DNA of 22,626 bases, taken from a virus. Below, piece by piece: positions 14,249 through 22,259 of the stretch. The first letter of the stretch is position 1, and each line of letters opens with the position of its first letter. Under the pieces are notes generated by a model. The model was given only the letters and a program-made list of their open reading frames with translations, had not been told where the DNA came from and searched no databases. A program made the position numbers and the translations under genes. The stretch covers positions 1 through 22,626 of the IMG/VR virus record IMGVR_UViG_3300036850_000023, one strand, 5' to 3'.

Positions 14249-14261
14249 GGCTATCTCCCGT

Positions 14262-14930
14262 TTAGGCCAACACAATTAGGCGAAATGCACGGTCGCTCTG
14301 CGTGTTATTCGCATGCGTGATCGTTGCTTGCCCCGTCTTCTGCGCGCTCACATACATGGTGCCTGCCGCCTGCTCCGCTGCTGCATTTGCGCTCAGCGGC
14401 ATGAACACCAGCGCCGAGAATGCGCTGATCCGCGCGTCCAAAATGATTGTCGAGCCTGCATTTGCCGTCAGCGTCACGCCCAACGTCACATTGAGCTTGC
14501 CGCGCAAACTGTTATTAACAGTATCGACAATCCTGCGCACCCATCGCTCGCTGGCTGCATATTGCAACGTGCCGGGCGGAGCCTCGGAGAGCGGCGCCGG
14601 GCGATATCCAATCGCGTCCGCACCGCCAACTGGTGATACCAGCTCTCCCGGACCACTTGCCCCGCCGCCTATCCCCGCGCCAGGCGCACCGATAGCAGCC
14701 CCATGAAGGGCTGGGCTGCCACGCCTTCCTACGCCGACAAAACCCCTGATCGCCGCCAACTTGGTAGCAAGCGACATTCGCAATTCATTGCCACTTGCAA
14801 CCGACAGCATCGCCGCCCCAGATTGCGTAGCGCCGCTACCAAGCCCAAAACCGCCGCCGACGCTGCGCAATCGGCGCATCCCGTGCATGGTCGGCACAAA
14901 GGCCGACCGGACTGCGACCGGTATGAGCAT
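14262..14930 (-). CDS. Beta-rich phage structural protein
   Basis: The gene encodes 222 residues, starting 18 bases after the previous gene with GGGGATGG ahead of the ATG. The first 110 residues are Gly/Ala-rich and probably flexible. The last 100 form a conserved phage-type beta domain (LRGKLNVTLGVTLTANAG, then STIILDARISAFSALVFM, then TITHANNTQSDRAFRLIV). The DxRIS, TANAAAE and ITHANN pattern recurs in short proteins of many phage structural modules, where the function is not established. There are no cysteines. It is probably an outer virion or tail component. I would not assign a more exact role. Confidence 0.72.
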   Translation of the reverse strand: MLIPVAVRSAFVPTMHGMRRLRSVGGGFGLGSGATQSGAAMLSVASGNELRMSLATKLAAIRGFVGVGRRGSPALHGAAIGAPGAGIGGGASGPGELVSPVGGADAIGYRPAPLSEAPPGTLQYAASERWVRRIVDTVNNSLRGKLNVTLGVTLTANAGSTIILDARISAFSALVFMPLSANAAAEQAAGTMYVSAQKTGQATITHANNTQSDRAFRLIVLA

Positions 14931-14948
14931 GGTCGTCGACCATCCCCA

Positions 14949-15509
14949 TCAATACAACACGTTAGATTGCGCCTCGAACTGCTGTAATGTGATTGCGTTG
15001 GCCGCATCGGACACAGAGAACTTGGCGAACAGATCGAGTTGCATTGCCGCTGTCGCATCGAAGTTGGTCCCGACAGCCGGCGCGGTATTGGGCGCAAGGA
15101 CGATCGAATGTCCCGTTGTCGGGTCAGCACCTGAAATGCTCACCGCCTGCGAGATGAACTTACTCTGCCCCATGAAATTCGCTGCGCTGCCAGCCGCCCG
15201 TAGGGTCAACTCTACCTCCCACCACCACGGCACGCTGGTATGCGCCGTCGTGGACAGTTGCATCGCCGCGCCGTTGAAGACAACGGTACCGCCGAGCCGT
15301 AGATCGAGGATCAGCGTGCCCGGCGTCGTGACGATATTCGATATCTGCCCTTGCGCCGTGATCTTCATACGGCGGCCAACATAATCAAAATAGTTGGCCG
15401 GAAACGTCAATTTCGCCTGCGCCGGCAAGATCGAGGTCGCCGATGTAGTGGCGGAGAGCGTAGACCCCGCTACTTGCGCGGAGATTAGCGATTGTACAAG
15501 ACCCGGCAT
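14949..15509 (-). CDS. Beta-rich phage structural protein (jelly-roll-like)
   Basis: The gene encodes 186 residues, with the ATG one base after the ADP-ribosyltransferase-like gene and an AGGAG site 10 bases upstream. The sequence alternates strands (LTFPANYFDYVGRRMKITAQ, LILDLRLGGTVVFNGAAM, WWWEVELTLRAAG) and has no cysteines. Phage structural modules often carry proteins with this arrangement, in which an FDYVGRRMKI-type strand is followed by a TLILDLRLG strand, next to tail genes. They look like small jelly-roll decorations. The role in the tail or capsid is inferred from position only. Confidence 0.75.
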   Translation of the reverse strand: MPGLVQSLISAQVAGSTLSATTSATSILPAQAKLTFPANYFDYVGRRMKITAQGQISNIVTTPGTLILDLRLGGTVVFNGAAMQLSTTAHTSVPWWWEVELTLRAAGSAANFMGQSKFISQAVSISGADPTTGHSIVLAPNTAPAVGTNFDATAAMQLDLFAKFSVSDAANAITLQQFEAQSNVLY

Positions 15510-15510
15510 T

Positions 15511-16836
15511 CTATCGTTCTCCTGTGTATGCCGGCGCGAGTGCGCCAGGCGCGGCCAACCCCGCCAGCCCGTACTTGCGGATGATGTCGATCAGCTTGTC
15601 GTCGAACACGACGTAGTTGCTCGTCTGCGTCGGCCCCACTAGCTTTTCAGGATCTAGCGCCCGCATTCCCGCTAGTTTCTCGCCAACATTCGGTAGAACT
15701 GCCTTGTTTCCGCGCGCGAGTGCGTCGGCTGATTGCTGATAATTCTCTATCAACTGCTTAAGCAGCGTATACGCATCAACTTCCCATCGGCGTGATTGTC
15801 CCGAAGCATTGAGCGCATCCAATCCAGCCCGTTGCTGCGCAGTCAATTCACCTGTGTATGTCGCCGGTCCCATTGGCGTGCGGCTGCTCTGATCAAGATA
15901 CCGGCTGCCGGGGATGCCCGCTTCCCAAAGACGCGCGGATACATCCGCGTCAGTCATGGTTAGCGGCTCGCCTCCTCGATTGAATAAATCACTTGCAGTA
16001 TACCGATTACGTCCTGCCTGTCTGATAAAATGACCAAGAGGCATGCCACTATTACCAATATAAGAAGCGGCACCCCCAGCATTCTCAAGTGCCGATCGTA
16101 CCGCCTCGCTTTGTTGAACGAGCGGCTTGTCCCAATCCAAGAACTGCTCCGGCTCGGCGTTGATCCGCGCCTCGTACATGCGACCAGGCTTCATCTTCTC
16201 GGCCATCAAACGATCATATTCAGCCACAAGCTCATTGCCTCGCGGATCAGTGAACTCGCGGAGCGTTCCCGGCTTGCGCAACGGGTCCATTTGACGTGCC
16301 AATTCAGACATCCGCGCATTCGCCGCCGCAATCGCCGCCATGTCTTTGACCTGATCACGATAGACCCGCGCTACGTCCTCACTCTCGGCCAGATACAACC
16401 CATGCCCGTAAGCCTGCGCCCCCTCGCCGGTCCCGATCTTGCTCATGTCGAACCGCTCGAAGTCGTAGGGCGAGCCGTGAAAGGCCCGAATAGCCCCGCG
16501 CGTGTCCGCCAGAACGCCGGGGACCGCTCCCAGCGCCTCACGGCCCGCCGTCATCGCTCCCCGCGCCACAGGCGCTCCCAGCGCGCCCGCACCCAGCACT
16601 CCGAACGTCATCTGCCCCAACCCCGGCAGATACTCGCCCCGGCCCATTGCCTGCGCGCCCGCCTGAATGTCCGGTATCCCTGTCATCCCATATAGCGCCG
16701 CCCCGGCTTCCTCCGCCGTGCCCCGCGGTATCGGGATAATCCGATTGTCGTAGAGCGATGCCAGCGCCCTAGCCAGCACCCCGTCCTGCGCCAGCGCGGC
16801 AGGGAACGCCCCAGCGGGCTCGTCCCAGATCCCCAT
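15511..16836 (-). CDS. ADP-ribosyltransferase-domain virion-region protein (ART-PolyVal-like)
   Basis: The gene encodes 441 residues, starting 3 bases after the gp10-like gene. Residues about 40-110 are Gly/Ala-rich and possibly membrane-active. An ADP-ribosyltransferase-like domain follows: RAFHGSPYDFERFDMSKIG with His120, AQAYGHGLYLAESEDVARVY with Tyr148, a GIPGSRYLDQSSRT strand at 308-320, and NYVVFDDKLIDIIRKYG with Asp412/413. This His-Tyr-(Asp/Glu) order and wording match the ART domains of phage polyvalent proteins, which are packaged and injected to modify host targets. A segment of about 75 residues separates the last two motifs. There are no cysteines. The likely role is modification of a host protein or nucleic acid upon entry. 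The target is unknown, and activity would need the acidic residue to be catalytic. Confidence 0.82.
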   Translation of the reverse strand: MGIWDEPAGAFPAALAQDGVLARALASLYDNRIIPIPRGTAEEAGAALYGMTGIPDIQAGAQAMGRGEYLPGLGQMTFGVLGAGALGAPVARGAMTAGREALGAVPGVLADTRGAIRAFHGSPYDFERFDMSKIGTGEGAQAYGHGLYLAESEDVARVYRDQVKDMAAIAAANARMSELARQMDPLRKPGTLREFTDPRGNELVAEYDRLMAEKMKPGRMYEARINAEPEQFLDWDKPLVQQSEAVRSALENAGGAASYIGNSGMPLGHFIRQAGRNRYTASDLFNRGGEPLTMTDADVSARLWEAGIPGSRYLDQSSRTPMGPATYTGELTAQQRAGLDALNASGQSRRWEVDAYTLLKQLIENYQQSADALARGNKAVLPNVGEKLAGMRALDPEKLVGPTQTSNYVVFDDKLIDIIRKYGLAGLAAPGALAPAYTGER

Positions 16837-16839
16837 TGT

Positions 16840-18318
16840 TCAGCGCGAGCCCTGCGGAACCACGTCTAGCTCAATCCCCGAAATATTCGACCAGGTTGTC
16901 GCATCGGCAGGCACGGTAATCCGACCACGCACCAAGCGCCCCGAACGGCGCACAGGGCACATTCCCATCGCGTTTAGCGCTACAGCAGGACTAAACGAAA
17001 CAGCATCCTGAAGCCGCTCGCGGTGACCAATGGCAACCGTTGGAGCCGACGACAGTCCATCAACCATCGGGCGGGAATTCCTTATGAAAACCCGTCTTCC
17101 GGGGACCGGCTGCAGCTCCTGCGTATCCACCGTGGCGGCGAGCGCTCCGCCGGTAAAAAAGTTCATCTTATGCGTGGCATCGAACAGCGCTATCTGTAAT
17201 TTGCTACCAAGCGTCGCATCAACCGATAACAACCGGAAGATCGTCTCGCATGTCAAAAGCACTAACGAGAAGCGGCCAAGCTCCCAGCTATAGCAAAGCA
17301 GTCGATCAGGATTGCCAGAACTCGCAGTAGACGGATACGCCCACCAGATCAACTTATTCAACGCATCGGCAGCACCTACCACACGCTTGATATGCGCCAT
17401 GTTGACATCGCCAACTTGGTTCCCGTCCCCCAATAGGAACTTATCTACCTTACCGGCACCAATTGGCTGACTGCTTCCCCCATCAAACGCATATATTCCG
17501 TCTTGCCCCCAATAGTACGCGATGCCGCCCTGTACGACGATCGAGCTAGGTGCCGGCGTCCCGCGCGCATTCTCGACCGGTAAGAACGAGAACACATCCG
17601 GCGGCCCCGCATACATCATGCGACGCAAGCCGTATTCCATGAACACTACCGCATCCGCATTGATCAAATCCGGGGCAAAGCCTTGTACGTCGCCGCCGCC
17701 GCCAAGCAGATCAACAGCACCGGATTGCACCTGTGCCGCCTCATCAGTACCAAGCACCGGCCAATTTTCTGGATCACCGGCCGCGCTCCACCACACGCGC
17801 TGCGGCATCTCCCCATTTACATCATCGTAGGTATTGCCCAAAGCAAGAAACGCATTCTTCACAACCGCTATGTATTTAGCGCGAGGGACTGCGTGTGCCC
17901 CACTAAGAAAGCTGAATACGCTACTCTCCGGCGACAATATATAATGCTGCGGTATTGCCGTATAATTTGTAGTAATTACCTGTCCGTTAAAATATACAAA
18001 GTTCCAAACATTAACGCCGGTATCGTAAAACCCAGGCGCTACGGATTTGTTAACCCAATCCGTCCCGCCAGCTTTAAGCAGATACAGATCGCTATTCGAT
18101 CCAGCAAACATGAACACATTGCCGAATTTGTCGTGGACCCCAAAGCCGCCCCGGCAACGACTATTGAGCGCATTGTAGACCGCCACCGGCGCATTAATAC
18201 CGCCATAACTGGCCAGGGTGCGCGGGAACACGTTTTGGATAACAGCCGATCCACTCGCCGGCTGATCCGGCTGATCCGGCATGAATTCGGCAACAGGAAG
18301 AACGAGAGGAGCAGCCAT
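16840..18318 (-). CDS. P22 gp10-like tail accessory / DNA stabilization protein
   Basis: The gene encodes 492 residues, and the ATG shares a base with the previous stop (TAATG at 18320-18316). The chain shows repeated beta-propeller-type blades (VFMFAGSNSDLYLLKAGG, FVYFNGQVITTN, QRVWWSAAGDPENWPV, IAYYWGQDGIYAFDGG) and ends in a beta domain (GRLVRGRITVP). The WWSAAGDPENWP and YYWGQDGIYAFDG wording is characteristic of the gp10-type hub proteins that follow the gp4-type adaptor and plug the tail tube in P22-like podoviruses. The gene upstream fits that adaptor. The product is expected to bind the adaptor ring at the portal vertex and keep packaged DNA in place. Confidence 0.85.
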   Translation of the reverse strand: MAAPLVLPVAEFMPDQPDQPASGSAVIQNVFPRTLASYGGINAPVAVYNALNSRCRGGFGVHDKFGNVFMFAGSNSDLYLLKAGGTDWVNKSVAPGFYDTGVNVWNFVYFNGQVITTNYTAIPQHYILSPESSVFSFLSGAHAVPRAKYIAVVKNAFLALGNTYDDVNGEMPQRVWWSAAGDPENWPVLGTDEAAQVQSGAVDLLGGGGDVQGFAPDLINADAVVFMEYGLRRMMYAGPPDVFSFLPVENARGTPAPSSIVVQGGIAYYWGQDGIYAFDGGSSQPIGAGKVDKFLLGDGNQVGDVNMAHIKRVVGAADALNKLIWWAYPSTASSGNPDRLLCYSWELGRFSLVLLTCETIFRLLSVDATLGSKLQIALFDATHKMNFFTGGALAATVDTQELQPVPGRRVFIRNSRPMVDGLSSAPTVAIGHRERLQDAVSFSPAVALNAMGMCPVRRSGRLVRGRITVPADATTWSNISGIELDVVPQGSR

Positions 18319-19064
18319 TAAAAATGAGTCGCTCGTACCCGTCTGGTCGATACGCGGCGCGTTGTCTCAGCCTTCAGGCTATAGAGATACCCTCGATCGC
18401 TCGGTAGCGCAGGATCGCCGTAAATCGCTATTTTCATGCGCCGCGCCAGATCATCGTCGTGTAACACCTCCTGCGCAAGTATGAGTTTCGCCTCAGTACG
18501 AATCAGGTCATATGCATAAGATGACCATACACCGGTTTCACCAGGGGCGAGAACCTCGGTTCCATCAAGCAAACTCTCATCTAGGATGAATACATGCGGC
18601 AGAATATCCAGGCGGCTCGACCGAATTGGATAGGCCCCATTCGGGATCGGGTGGAGGCGGATCGTCTGCCCCAGATACGCCCAATCTGTTGGCTGACCCC
18701 GCTCTGCCGGATTGGTCGCAATCTCCTCCATCCAGTCCCATGTCCGTTTCGTCAATGGCCACCGATTGCTGTTTATCAGCGCATGAAGGCTATAGATATA
18801 CGGCGAGGACGCTATGCGGGAATTATCCACCGACGTATAAAGTTCCTGATTTGCAACCGTCGTAAACAATGGCGTGGCGCTGTCGTAAATCTCGTTGAAA
18901 AAGAACTGCTCGCGTTCCCACTTCGCTATGGCAGACTGGATAGCGTTTTCAATGGGCGACAAAACAAGCCCGCTATCGCTAAGCGGTTCAAGCAAGTCCG
19001 TGCGGTTGCCGAGTTCGTCGGCAATGGTTTGCTGGAGGACCAAATATGTGACAGATACCGGCAT
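18318..19064 (-). CDS. Head-tail adaptor-like protein (gp4/tail tubular A-like)
   Basis: The gene encodes 248 residues, and its ATG directly follows the stop of the glycosyltransferase gene (TAGATG). The N-terminal helix pattern (LQQTIADELGNRTDLLEPL, then IENAIQSAIAKWEREQFFFN) and the end (YLYSLKAETTRRVSTRRVRA) recur in adaptor proteins that sit between portal and tail hub in podoviruses. The middle has DWMEE and the strand-rich RLHPIPNGAYPIRS. Adaptors of this type form a ring under the portal. The call is supported mainly by the neighbour that looks like gp10. No lytic motif is present, so the alternative is a general connector protein. Confidence 0.75.
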   Translation of the reverse strand: MPVSVTYLVLQQTIADELGNRTDLLEPLSDSGLVLSPIENAIQSAIAKWEREQFFFNEIYDSATPLFTTVANQELYTSVDNSRIASSPYIYSLHALINSNRWPLTKRTWDWMEEIATNPAERGQPTDWAYLGQTIRLHPIPNGAYPIRSSRLDILPHVFILDESLLDGTEVLAPGETGVWSSYAYDLIRTEAKLILAQEVLHDDDLARRMKIAIYGDPALPSDRGYLYSLKAETTRRVSTRRVRATHF

Positions 19065-19787
19065 CTATTCGGCGCCCTTTTGCATCAAGGCACGCTCAGC
19101 CAACCAGCGACCAGCGTGGGGGCTGTTGTTGCACCCCGGCATCGTCGGGACGCCGAGCGTGAAATGAATGCCGGCAGGCACCTTGCCAACGTCCGGACTT
19201 ATGCCTGACAGCCAATTCCATTCGATCGGCAGCGCCCCAATCTCATCATTGGTCAGCCAGTTGAACGCATGCAGCCATTGCCCGGCGAACTCGTTGACCA
19301 TGTACCCGGTTAGATTACCGTTCGAGGGGTGCCCACAGTTATAGAGGGTGAGGCTCGACCAGTTCTTTCGGCGATAGCGGCTTTGCACGATGCCACCCAT
19401 CTTACTCGTCTCAGCCGGATCGTGGTCATGCTTGACGCACATCACCGCGTATCGGTCATCGGCAAGCGCAAACAGCTTCGCGACATCATCGGTAAACAGG
19501 AAATCTCCATCACAGAACAACGCCCACCCGTCATACAGCGACAGCGCCGGTACCAGGAACCTGGTAAATGCAAACGCGGTGCTAAATGGTTTAAGGTCGC
19601 CTAGATCAACCATTTGACCCTCAACATGCCGCCATTCGCGGCGATACCACCCCGCGCGCCGCAGCGCCGCTTGGTCCAGCCTGACGATATGCAGCGGCTC
19701 CGAGGTATGGCGTAGCAGCGAGGCGCGGCAGACGTCGAACGCCTCGGCCTCGCGCTCGTCGTATCCAATGAAAATCGGTAACGTCAT
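19065..19787 (-). CDS. DxD glycosyltransferase (GT-A fold)
   Basis: The gene encodes 240 residues, overlapping the Ntn-hydrolase gene as ATGA (19787-19784), with AAGGA 9 bases before the ATG. The N-terminus IFIGYDEREAEAFDVCRAS is typical of nucleotide-sugar-binding Rossmann-like GT-A enzymes. The metal-binding DGD is at residues 93-95 within WALFCDGDFLF, followed by a predicted acceptor region (NWSSLTLYNCGH, residues 142-153) and WLSGI. The enzyme should transfer a sugar from an activated nucleotide donor in the cytoplasm, with phage DNA, a virion protein or a host glycan as possible acceptors. It may work with the TPR-glycosyltransferase of the same operon. The acceptor and donor cannot be told from sequence. 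Confidence 0.85.
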   Translation of the reverse strand: MTLPIFIGYDEREAEAFDVCRASLLRHTSEPLHIVRLDQAALRRAGWYRREWRHVEGQMVDLGDLKPFSTAFAFTRFLVPALSLYDGWALFCDGDFLFTDDVAKLFALADDRYAVMCVKHDHDPAETSKMGGIVQSRYRRKNWSSLTLYNCGHPSNGNLTGYMVNEFAGQWLHAFNWLTNDEIGALPIEWNWLSGISPDVGKVPAGIHFTLGVPTMPGCNNSPHAGRWLAERALMQKGAE

Positions 19788-20296
19788 GCTGCCGCGTCCT
19801 TTGGAATGGCCGCGCCGCCAGGCATCTTCGGCTCCAATCTTGAGCGAGGCAGCACGCCCGCATGGCTTAGCCGCTCCACCTGGATTTCACCGCCGCAATG
19901 CGCGCTATACCGGATCGCGATTTCAACCGCTTCCTCGGCCGATGCGCCCGCGGCCATTGCGCCAATCAGCATCGGGTGAGCTGACCCATCAGCATGGAAC
20001 GGCGCGCGGGATAAGCTGCGCCCAGTCTCATCCCATTCCCATACGAGACCATCGGGCATAACCACGATCGCGCTAAAACGAGCCTCGCCTACGATTGTTG
20101 GCCGCCAACCGCCGGCATTTATACCCTCGCGCCACAACTCCAGAAATTCATGGCATAGCGTTGTGTTGCCTGCCGCCCCGGCCAATGATCCATCCGGCCC
20201 GCGCGCGATCTTTGTGGTGAAGCCCTGGAGCGTCTCGCCCGCATAGCAGGCGGTATCGGCCGCCATTACCCCGTCACGATAGGCTAAAGCAGTCAC
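19784..20296 (-). CDS. Proteasome/HslV-like Ntn hydrolase
   Basis: The gene encodes 170 residues from a GTG at 20296. I chose this start because GTGA overlaps the methyltransferase stop (20296-20293), a GGGAGAGGCGAG site precedes it, and the chain then reads M-T-A-L-A-Y. Removal of the initiator leaves Thr2 as the N-terminal nucleophile, as in proteasome beta and HslV subunits. Asp14 in GVMAADTACYAG and Lys29 in FTTKIAR are at the spacing of the conserved Asp and Lys of HslV. AGAAGNTTLCHEFLELW and SAEEAVEIAIRYSAHCGGEI match the later HslV helices and strands. No ATPase partner (HslU, ClpX or similar) is in the window. Possible roles are prohead processing, cargo maturation or counter-defence. 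It could also hydrolyse a non-peptide substrate. Confidence 0.85.
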   Translation of the reverse strand: MTALAYRDGVMAADTACYAGETLQGFTTKIARGPDGSLAGAAGNTTLCHEFLELWREGINAGGWRPTIVGEARFSAIVVMPDGLVWEWDETGRSLSRAPFHADGSAHPMLIGAMAAGASAEEAVEIAIRYSAHCGGEIQVERLSHAGVLPRSRLEPKMPGGAAIPKDAAA

Positions 20297-20823
20297 CTCG
20301 CCTCTCCCACACACACGAAGTATCCGTTGCGGTCCTGAAACTCCTTGATCCGCCAACGTAGCGCCAGCTTAGGGAACCACCACTCGGCCGGCTCGACGAT
20401 CAGGTGTGTGTTGCGCCCGTCCGCCAGCGTCTTGCTCGCCGGCACCGTAGCCACGATCAGCAGCACTCCTTTGCGCGCGAGGTCGCGGATGTCGTCGAGC
20501 ACCGCGTACAGGCACTCGGGCTCGATATGCTCCAGCACGTCGCCGCAGACCACCAGGTCGGCCCGGTTCGGCCGTGCGTCCTTGCCCTCGATGGCCGGGT
20601 CATACTCGGCGCACAGATATATGGCGGGCCATCCGTCCGCAATCTTCAGCAGCGTATCCCGAAGCGTCCCGCGACCACAGCCATAGTCGAGTACAGACCG
20701 CGCCTCATACTGCCGCGCCAGCCGATGCACCTTACCCGCCCATTTGCCGCCCGAGGTGCCGTAGGCCGGATTGCTAACGTGCAGCGCGGCGTTCAACTCG
20801 CGGTACGGTTCAGTTATGAGCAT
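20293..20823 (-). CDS. Class I SAM-dependent methyltransferase
   Basis: The gene encodes 176 residues from the ATG at 20823, which shares one base with the stop of the preceding gene (TGATG). An open frame extends 16 codons upstream, but the overlapping start and an AGGAG upstream favour this ATG. Motif I is VLDYGCGRGTL (44-54), followed by AEYDPAIEGK (72-81) and ADLVVCGDVLEHIEP (88-102), which is a standard Rossmann SAM-binding set. No DPPY/NPPY or Cys-loop motif of DNA methyltransferases is present, so a small-molecule, glycan or protein substrate is more likely than DNA. Its place in an operon with two glycosyltransferases suggests methylation of a sugar or of a nucleotide-linked precursor. 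Confidence 0.82.
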   Translation of the reverse strand: MLITEPYRELNAALHVSNPAYGTSGGKWAGKVHRLARQYEARSVLDYGCGRGTLRDTLLKIADGWPAIYLCAEYDPAIEGKDARPNRADLVVCGDVLEHIEPECLYAVLDDIRDLARKGVLLIVATVPASKTLADGRNTHLIVEPAEWWFPKLALRWRIKEFQDRNGYFVCVGEAR

Positions 20824-22226
20824 CACAAGCGTTCCAACTCCTGCGCCACCCGCACGATCGGCCCAGACCAATCTCCGTCCGTCTCCTGACGGAACAGTCG
20901 CGCGCTACCATACCACGGAAGCCGCTCGCCCTTTAGCTGATACCGCCAGCTCGGGCGACTCGGCACTAGCGTCCAGACTGGAACGCCGATACTCCCGGCG
21001 AGATGGTGAACCGTCGTGCAAACCGTGATCACCAGATCAAGCGACGAGACAAACGACGCTGTGTGGTCGTAATCGAAACACTCAACCCATCCCGGATAAT
21101 GCGAAATACGAAGACCGGTGCGCTCCTCAAGCTCGCATACCTGCCGCGCCGCGTCCGGCTGGTTCTCCGCCTTGTCCGGCGTATATTGCAGCGAGAACCA
21201 TTGCGCGTCCGGCCGTGCCCGCAAGATCGGCTCAAGCATCTCAATTGGGATGCTGCGCAGGTCGGATCGCGTCCGCTTTGTGCCTCCCGTCCAACTGATG
21301 CCGATACGCGGCGAAAACCTTGCGCCAACAACAATCCCTGGCGTTTCTGCCTTCAGATATGCTCGCCCGTCTCCCCACTCGGCATCGGTGTTCCGAAAAT
21401 GCCCCGGCAAATCAGCCAGCGCCACCGCCGCCTGCGCGCCGCAATCCCGCAGCCACGGCAACTCGGTCAGATCCTTACGCGTTCCGTATACCTCGAATTC
21501 CGGGAACGACCGCGCGAACAGCTTGTCGAGGCGCGGATGGCAATCGAGGATCACCTTGCGGCAAACCTCCGCCATGTCCGCCAGGCACGAAGCGTAATAG
21601 ATTTCATCGCCCACGCCCTGATCGCCATAGACGATGACAGTCTGCCCCATCGCCCCCGTCCATTGCGGGATGTTCTCGCCGTAGTTCCGGTGCCGACGAT
21701 CGTGCGAAGCATATGTATGCCGCCAGCCTTCCCATCCCTCACGCCAGCGCCCCAATTCAAGGCACGCCATCCCACGTTGCGTCGCGGCCGCATGACATCC
21801 CGGATCTTCCTTGAGCGCCCAGTCGCACCACTCGATCGCCCGCTCCGGCTGCCCCTCGTTGACGTAGAGCCCCGCCATGTTTGACATAATGATGGCCCGC
21901 CGGCGTGGCTGCTGCTCGCAACTCAACGCCTTAGCCCAAATCCGCTCCGCCATATCATTCTGGCGCCCCGCCTTATACGAGCCGCCAAGGTTCAGCAGCG
22001 CCTCGGGGAATTGCCCGCCTCGTGATGCCCGCGCGTCGATCGCCGCCGACGTAACGACAGCCGCCAGCCCATGCATCCCACCAACATTGAAGCAGTTACC
22101 GAGCATGAAAAGTGCTTCGTCGTTGAAGAAGTCGCCGTTCAGGAATTCCGTGCATTTGCGCATCGCGGCGTCAATGTCGCCCTTGAGAACGAGCGCCTTC
22201 GCCTCATCGAGTAATGTCGGAACCAT
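20823..22226 (-). CDS. TPR protein with C-terminal GT9-like glycosyltransferase domain
   Basis: The gene encodes 467 residues. Residues 1-180 form TPR helices (MLGNCFNVGGMHGLA, LLNLGGSYKAGRQNDMAE, IMSNMAGLYVNEGQPERAIE, ATQRGMACLELGRWREGWE). Residues 195-460 match the glycosyltransferase part of TPR-GT9 proteins: VIVYGDQGVGDEIYYASCL, RIGISWTGGTKRTR, and DLVITVCTTVHHLAGSIG followed by PVWTLVPSRPSWRY and WYGSARLFRQ. The TPR half probably holds a protein or sugar acceptor and the C-terminal half transfers a sugar. The operon with a second glycosyltransferase, a methyltransferase and an Ntn hydrolase points to a dedicated modification system, acting on virion proteins, phage DNA or a host glycan. 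It starts 33 bases after the capsid-type gene with AAGAAGGG ahead. Confidence 0.88.
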   Translation of the reverse strand: MVPTLLDEAKALVLKGDIDAAMRKCTEFLNGDFFNDEALFMLGNCFNVGGMHGLAAVVTSAAIDARASRGGQFPEALLNLGGSYKAGRQNDMAERIWAKALSCEQQPRRRAIIMSNMAGLYVNEGQPERAIEWCDWALKEDPGCHAAATQRGMACLELGRWREGWEGWRHTYASHDRRHRNYGENIPQWTGAMGQTVIVYGDQGVGDEIYYASCLADMAEVCRKVILDCHPRLDKLFARSFPEFEVYGTRKDLTELPWLRDCGAQAAVALADLPGHFRNTDAEWGDGRAYLKAETPGIVVGARFSPRIGISWTGGTKRTRSDLRSIPIEMLEPILRARPDAQWFSLQYTPDKAENQPDAARQVCELEERTGLRISHYPGWVECFDYDHTASFVSSLDLVITVCTTVHHLAGSIGVPVWTLVPSRPSWRYQLKGERLPWYGSARLFRQETDGDWSGPIVRVAQELERL

Positions 22227-22259
22227 GAACGGCGACCCTTCTTCAGTTGAAACAACTCA

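Noticed and set aside
20297-20356. Upstream extension of the Ntn hydrolase by 20 codons
   Set aside because: It would bury the catalytic-type threonine, and the GTG at 20296 has both the GTGA overlap and a strong ribosome-binding site.
20824-20871. Upstream extension of the methyltransferase by 16 codons
   Set aside because: The extra codons lie inside the preceding gene, while the ATG at 20823 has the TGATG overlap typical of this operon.
21003-21884. 293-residue plus-strand open frame
   Set aside because: It is antisense to the well-supported TPR-glycosyltransferase and has the Arg-rich composition of a shadow frame.
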